A stretch of 61,077 nucleotides of DNA from RGIG1828 sp045654685 (lineage in GTDB: Bacteria; Bacillota; Clostridia; UMGS1810). The translations under genes were made by a program, and so were the position numbers. This document shows, piece by piece, positions 59,710 to 61,077 of this stretch (its first letter is position 1; each line of letters begins with the position of its first letter). The stretch lies in the NCBI GenBank assembly GCA_045654685.1, contig JAZONV010000129.1, forward strand, positions 1 to 61,077, in the 5' to 3' direction. The notes under the pieces are model-generated. The model was not told the origin of the DNA. It ran no database searches and saw only the letters and a program-made list of their open reading frames with translations.

Positions 59710-60219
59710 ATCAGTAACAAAGACTTGTTGATTAATGAAGAAATCAAAGACAAAGAAGTAAGATTAATTGATTCAGACGGCTCACAGCTCGATATCGTTT
59801 CAATTGATATTGCTATGAAAAAAGCTGAAGAAAGAGGAATGGATCTTGTAAAGATTGCTCCTCAGGCTAAACCGCCCGTTTGCAAAATAATGGACTATGG
59901 CAAATATCGTTTCGAAATGGCAAAAAGAGAAAAGGAAGCAAGAAAGAATCAAAAAACCGTAAGCGTCAAAGAAATTCAGATGCGACCGGCTATTGATGTT
60001 CATGATTTTCAGACAAAAGTAAATCATACCAAAAAGTTTTTAAGTTCAGGTGACAAAGTCAAAATCACAATTCGTTTCAGGGGTAGAGAACTTCATCACA
60101 CAGAGCTTGGAACAGAACTTTTAGAAAAGTTTGCCCAGGCTATAGAAGACGCAGGTGTGGTTGAAAAAGGCGCTAAACTTGAAGGCAGAAATATGACAAT
60201 GACAGTAGCACCGAAATAA
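59710..60219 (+). CDS. infC: Translation initiation factor IF-3, AUC start
   Basis: 169 residues. The family N-terminus (ISNKDLLINEEIKDKEVRLI) begins at ATC 59710, with GGAGGT at 59696-59701 eight bases upstream. No ATG, GTG or TTG is correctly placed; the TTGs at 59725 and 59728 would cut into the conserved N-terminus. Further blocks are LVKIAPQAKPPVCKIMDYGKY and IRFRGRELHH. IF-3 binds the 30S subunit and rejects non-canonical start codons; an AUU or AUC start lets it limit its own synthesis, as known in E. coli and other bacteria. Confidence 0.95.
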   Translation: MSNKDLLINEEIKDKEVRLIDSDGSQLDIVSIDIAMKKAEERGMDLVKIAPQAKPPVCKIMDYGKYRFEMAKREKEARKNQKTVSVKEIQMRPAIDVHDFQTKVNHTKKFLSSGDKVKITIRFRGRELHHTELGTELLEKFAQAIEDAGVVEKGAKLEGRNMTMTVAPK

Positions 60220-60264
60220 GTCACTAATTTACAGTATTTAAAATTTTGGAAGGAGTGTAAAGAG

Positions 60265-60462
60265 ATGCCTAAAATTAAAACTCATAGAGGCGCAGCAAAA
60301 AGATTCGGTCTTACCAAAAATGGAAAGGTTAAGAAAAATCAAGCTTTCAGAAGACACATTCTTACTAAGAAATCTACAAAGAGAAAAAGAGCTTTGAGAA
60401 AGCACACATATGCTTCAAAAGCAAATGCAGCTACAATCAAGAGACTGATATTGTATAAATAA
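60265..60462 (+). CDS. rpmI: 50S ribosomal protein L35
   Basis: 65 residues, the normal length and strongly basic: KIKTHRGAAKRFGLTKNGKV and HILTKKSTKRKRALRK are the family signature. AAGGAGTG precedes the ATG. Standard middle gene of the infC-rpmI-rplT operon. Confidence 0.97.
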   Translation: MPKIKTHRGAAKRFGLTKNGKVKKNQAFRRHILTKKSTKRKRALRKHTYASKANAATIKRLILYK

Positions 60463-60483
60463 TATAGAGGGAGGCGTTTTAAA

Positions 60484-60837
60484 ATGGCTAGAGTTAAAGG
60501 CGCTATGGCTACAAGAAAAAGACGTAAAAGAGTTTTAAAACTTGCAAAAGGTTATAGAGGTGCAAAAAGCAAATGTTTCAGAACCGCCAAACAGGCAGTT
60601 ATGAAATCACTTGTATATGCATACATTGGCAGAAAACAGAGAAAAAGAGATTTCAGAAGACTCTGGATCACCAGAATCAGCGCTGCTGCTAAACTTAACG
60701 GAATCAACTATTCTCAGTTTATGAACGGTCTTAAAAAAGCAGGAGTTGACATCAACAGAAAGATGCTCTCCGAAATCGCTATTGCAGACCCTGCAGCATT
60801 CACACAGCTTGTTGAAAAAGCAAAAGCTGCTCTTTAA
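60484..60837 (+). CDS. rplT: 50S ribosomal protein L20
   Basis: 117 residues, the normal length. Signature ARVKGAMATRKRRKRVLKLA, then YIGRKQRKRDFRRLWITRI and GINYSQFMNGL. It binds 23S rRNA early in 50S assembly and, through its leader, represses its own operon. GGGAGG precedes the ATG; the stop is followed by a strong terminator. Confidence 0.97.
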   Translation: MARVKGAMATRKRRKRVLKLAKGYRGAKSKCFRTAKQAVMKSLVYAYIGRKQRKRDFRRLWITRISAAAKLNGINYSQFMNGLKKAGVDINRKMLSEIAIADPAAFTQLVEKAKAAL

Positions 60838-60847
60838 TTAAAATCAA

Positions 60848-60886
60848 AAATGCTGTCTCACTAAAAAGTGGGACAGCATTTTTATT
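60848..60886 (+). terminator. Terminator of the infC-rpmI-rplT operon
   Basis: AAATGCTGTCTCACT (60848-60862) and AGTGGGACAGCATTT pair around AAAA with one wobble, followed by a T-rich tail. Confidence 0.9.
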
Positions 60887-60940
60887 TCTTATTGAACAAA
60901 TAAAACAAATTGGAATTTAATCGGTTTAATAAACCCACGC

Positions 60941-61014
60941 TAAAGAGCAAAAAACGTCCCCCTTGCCTAAAGGGGGATGTCAATCCGAAAGGATTGACAG
61001 GGGGATTCTCTTTA
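60941..61014. repeat. Branched palindromic repeat (CCCCCTT type)
   Basis: Outer TAAAGAG (60941-60947) and CTCTTTA (61008-61014) enclose hairpins CCCCCTT/AAGGGGG and GTCAATCC-GAAA-GGATTGAC. This CCCCCTTGCCTAAAGGGGG...GACAGGGGG arrangement recurs in gut Firmicutes genomes. The last 63 bases hold no feature I can support. Confidence 0.7.
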
Positions 61015-61077
61015 CACAATCATTAGAAAACACAGCATTTGTGCATGTTTCTATGAATAATGAATCCTCCCGTCACG

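Overview
The window comes from a low-GC, anaerobic, spore-forming member of the Clostridia. The evidence is strong AGGAGG-type ribosome binding sites, sigma-A promoters close to TTGACA-17-TATAAT, spoIIID, an NfnAB electron-bifurcating pair, two FeoB transporters, S-layer homology (SLH) and stalk (copper amine oxidase N-terminal-like) domains, and an L20-leader/infC/rpmI/rplT operon. The large secreted carbohydrate-active proteins suggest a gut or plant-polymer specialist, broadly like Monoglobus or related Clostridia; that placement is inference.

Layout. 0-3.5 kb: the 3' end of an RHS polymorphic toxin, a membrane immunity-protein candidate, a broken second toxin tip and a stalk-domain secreted protein, with REP-like GGGGACG palindromes between them. 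3.6-11.9 kb: housekeeping and metabolism (MBL hydrolase / DUF4432 epimerase / SDR operon, a DUF421 protein, sugar nucleotidyltransferase, spoIIID, NfnAB, MFS transporter). 12-17.1 kb: iron uptake, with a lone divergent FeoB and a feoA-feoB-FeoB-associated small protein operon under a tandem-palindrome operator. 17.1-25.6 kb: a membrane protein with a GT2 glycosyltransferase, a FAD dehydrogenase, and a five-gene run from L-rhamnose mutarotase to an EamA transporter.

25.6-58.4 kb is a carbohydrate island. An AraC regulator diverges from a DUF5107 / putative glycosidase / GNAT operon. A second unit holds an SGNH esterase, a GH78 alpha-L-rhamnosidase and an RpiB/LacAB-like isomerase. The next AraC regulator shares a 60-bp promoter/operator block with that unit. 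It is followed by two SLH surface proteins, two paralogous heparinase II/III-type lyases, three secreted multi-module concanavalin-like proteins and a cytoplasmic GH20 enzyme. The proposed logic (inference) is that surface lyases and binding proteins depolymerise an acidic, probably rhamnose-containing glycan outside, and cytoplasmic GH78, GH20, esterase and isomerase finish it inside. No dedicated importer is encoded between 26 and 58 kb.

58.4-61 kb: a tree-like 296-bp foldback element, an RluA-family pseudouridine synthase, and the infC-rpmI-rplT operon with its leader and a non-AUG (AUC) infC start, ending in another palindromic repeat. No tRNA, rRNA, CRISPR array or insertion-sequence transposase was seen. 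The most notable items are the shuffled concanavalin-module family beside twin lyases, the shared AraC-type promoter pair, the spoIIID leader hairpin that masks its own ribosome binding site, and the branched foldback elements.
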